Shown here: positions 41,486 through 42,085 of the stretch, piece by piece | Layout: each line of letters starts with the position of its first letter | Numbering within the stretch: position 1 is the stretch's first letter | Assembly: GCA_902805845.1 (NCBI GenBank) | Contig: CADCUI010000028.1 | Location: 1-42,085 of the forward strand | Length of the DNA stretch: 42,085 bases | Source of the DNA: an uncultured Nocardioidaceae bacterium | GTDB lineage: Bacteria > Actinomycetota > Actinomycetes > Propionibacteriales > Nocardioidaceae | Direction of reading: 5' to 3' | The notes under the pieces: generated by a model | What the model was told of the DNA's origin: nothing | What the model saw: only the letters and a program-made list of their open reading frames with translations | Database searches by the model: none | Made by a program: the position numbers and the translations under genes

Positions 41486-42085
41486 CGCCCAACCCACTGC
41501 GCGACCCGCAGGACCGTCGCCTGCCGCAGGTCGCGGGCCCGTGCGGCCTGGTGATCTTCGGCGTCACCGGCGACCTGGCCCGCAAGAAGCTGATGCCGGC
41601 GATCTACGACCTCGCCAACCGCGGGCTGCTGCCTCCTGGCTTCTCGCTGGTCGGCTTCGCGCGCCGCGACTGGGCCGACCAGGACTTCGCTCAGGTCGTG
41701 CACGACTCGGTCAAGGAGCACGCCCGCACGCCGTTCCGCGAGGAGGTCTGGCACCAGCTCGCCGAGGGTTTCCGCTTCGTCCCCGGAGAGCTCGACGACG
41801 ACCGCGCCTTCGAGACCCTGCGCCAGACCATCGAGGACCTCGACCGGCTGCGCGGCACCGGTGGCAACCACGCGTTCTACCTGTCCATCCCGCCGCGCTA
41901 CTTCGGCGCCGTCATCGGCCAGCTCAAGGAGCATCGCCTGGCCCAGGACACGCCGAAGACCTGGCGTCGCGTCGTCATCGAGAAGCCGTTCGGTTCGGAC
42001 CTGAAGACGGCCAAGGAGCTCAACAGCGTCCTCAGCGACGTGTTCGCGCCGGAGTCGGTCTTCCGGATCGACCACTACCTCGGCA
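41482..42085 (+). CDS. zwf: glucose-6-phosphate dehydrogenase, N-terminal part
   Basis: First enzyme of the oxidative pentose phosphate pathway. Only 201 codons are present; the gene runs off the right edge. Diagnostic parts are the nucleotide loop CGLVIFGVTGDLARKKLMPAIYDL (about 16-38), FYLSIPPRYFG, VVIEKPFGSDLKTAKELN and the start of the catalytic RIDHYLG. The GTG overlaps the pgi stop (GTGA at 41482-41485). opcA and pgl would be expected next in this cluster. Confidence 0.95.
   Translation, partial: MTPNPLRDPQDRRLPQVAGPCGLVIFGVTGDLARKKLMPAIYDLANRGLLPPGFSLVGFARRDWADQDFAQVVHDSVKEHARTPFREEVWHQLAEGFRFVPGELDDDRAFETLRQTIEDLDRLRGTGGNHAFYLSIPPRYFGAVIGQLKEHRLAQDTPKTWRRVVIEKPFGSDLKTAKELNSVLSDVFAPESVFRIDHYLG

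Noticed and set aside
1-42085. tRNA, rRNA or mobile-element genes
   Set aside because: Intergenic gaps are nearly all under 200 bp and none shows a cloverleaf, CCA end, transposase or terminal inverted repeats.

Overview
The window is about 42 kb of GC-rich, densely packed chromosome from an actinobacterium. Gene content (a mabA/inhA-like fabG-fabI pair, a sufR-sufBD-Rieske-sufCS-sufU-sufT operon, ctaA/ctaB beside a tkt-tal-pgi-zwf cluster, DUF3099, an acVLRF1 protein) together with many GTG starts and leaderless promoters points to Propionibacteriales, probably a Nocardioides-like organism. That genus is an inference; no rRNA or tRNA gene is present to anchor it. Almost everything looks like ordinary housekeeping chromosome: no insertion sequence, prophage, integrase, CRISPR array or tRNA was seen.

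Layout. 1-3150: edge of an NmrA-type protein, def, repeat array 1, a SpoU methyltransferase and a CysG-like sirohaem synthase. 3246-5694: a PEBP protein, then a divergent NUDIX / alpha-beta hydrolase pair with a VOC protein. 5702-5879: repeat array 2. 5883-9156: a minus-strand run of ABC ATPase, NfeD, SPFH protein and TauE/SafE permease. 9268-11848: an unknown protein, serB and a SixA-like phosphatase. 11925-14273: fabI, fabG, dodecin and a DUF3099 protein. 14281-18507: moaA, SURF1, a PPOX protein, an LLM flavin oxidoreductase and an atypical SDR. 18509-23793: an ABC exporter, an ABC-F ATPase, a zinc metallopeptidase and a Lys-rich secreted protein. 23986-25418: acVLRF1 and a methyltransferase. 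25490-32412: the complete suf operon, transcribed leftward from sufR. 32466-32708: repeat array 3, in the divergent sufR/ABC promoter region. 32736-36343: ABC-2 exporter, ctaA and ctaB. 36510 to the right edge: tkt, tal, pgi, zwf.

Two unexplained signals stand out. First, three intergenic arrays of a 22-bp repeat follow an almost exact 32-bp period (about three helical turns). In each array the copies switch orientation once, so the array can fold into a long segmented hairpin. Two subtypes differ at a 4-nt block and, in arrays 2 and 3, segregate perfectly by orientation. Second, short ~11-bp tandem repeats sit in intergenic gaps; the fabG-fabI gap and the suf gap carry the same family, including one identical 11-mer.

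Transcription starts also follow a pattern. At least thirteen genes have a TANNNT-like box 6-7 nt before the start codon, which is the signature of leaderless mRNA. One divergent pair (NUDIX / hydrolase) has overlapping -10 boxes. Within operons, 4-nt ATGA/GTGA overlaps are the rule. Several convergent pairs end in hairpins whose arms carry both stop codons.
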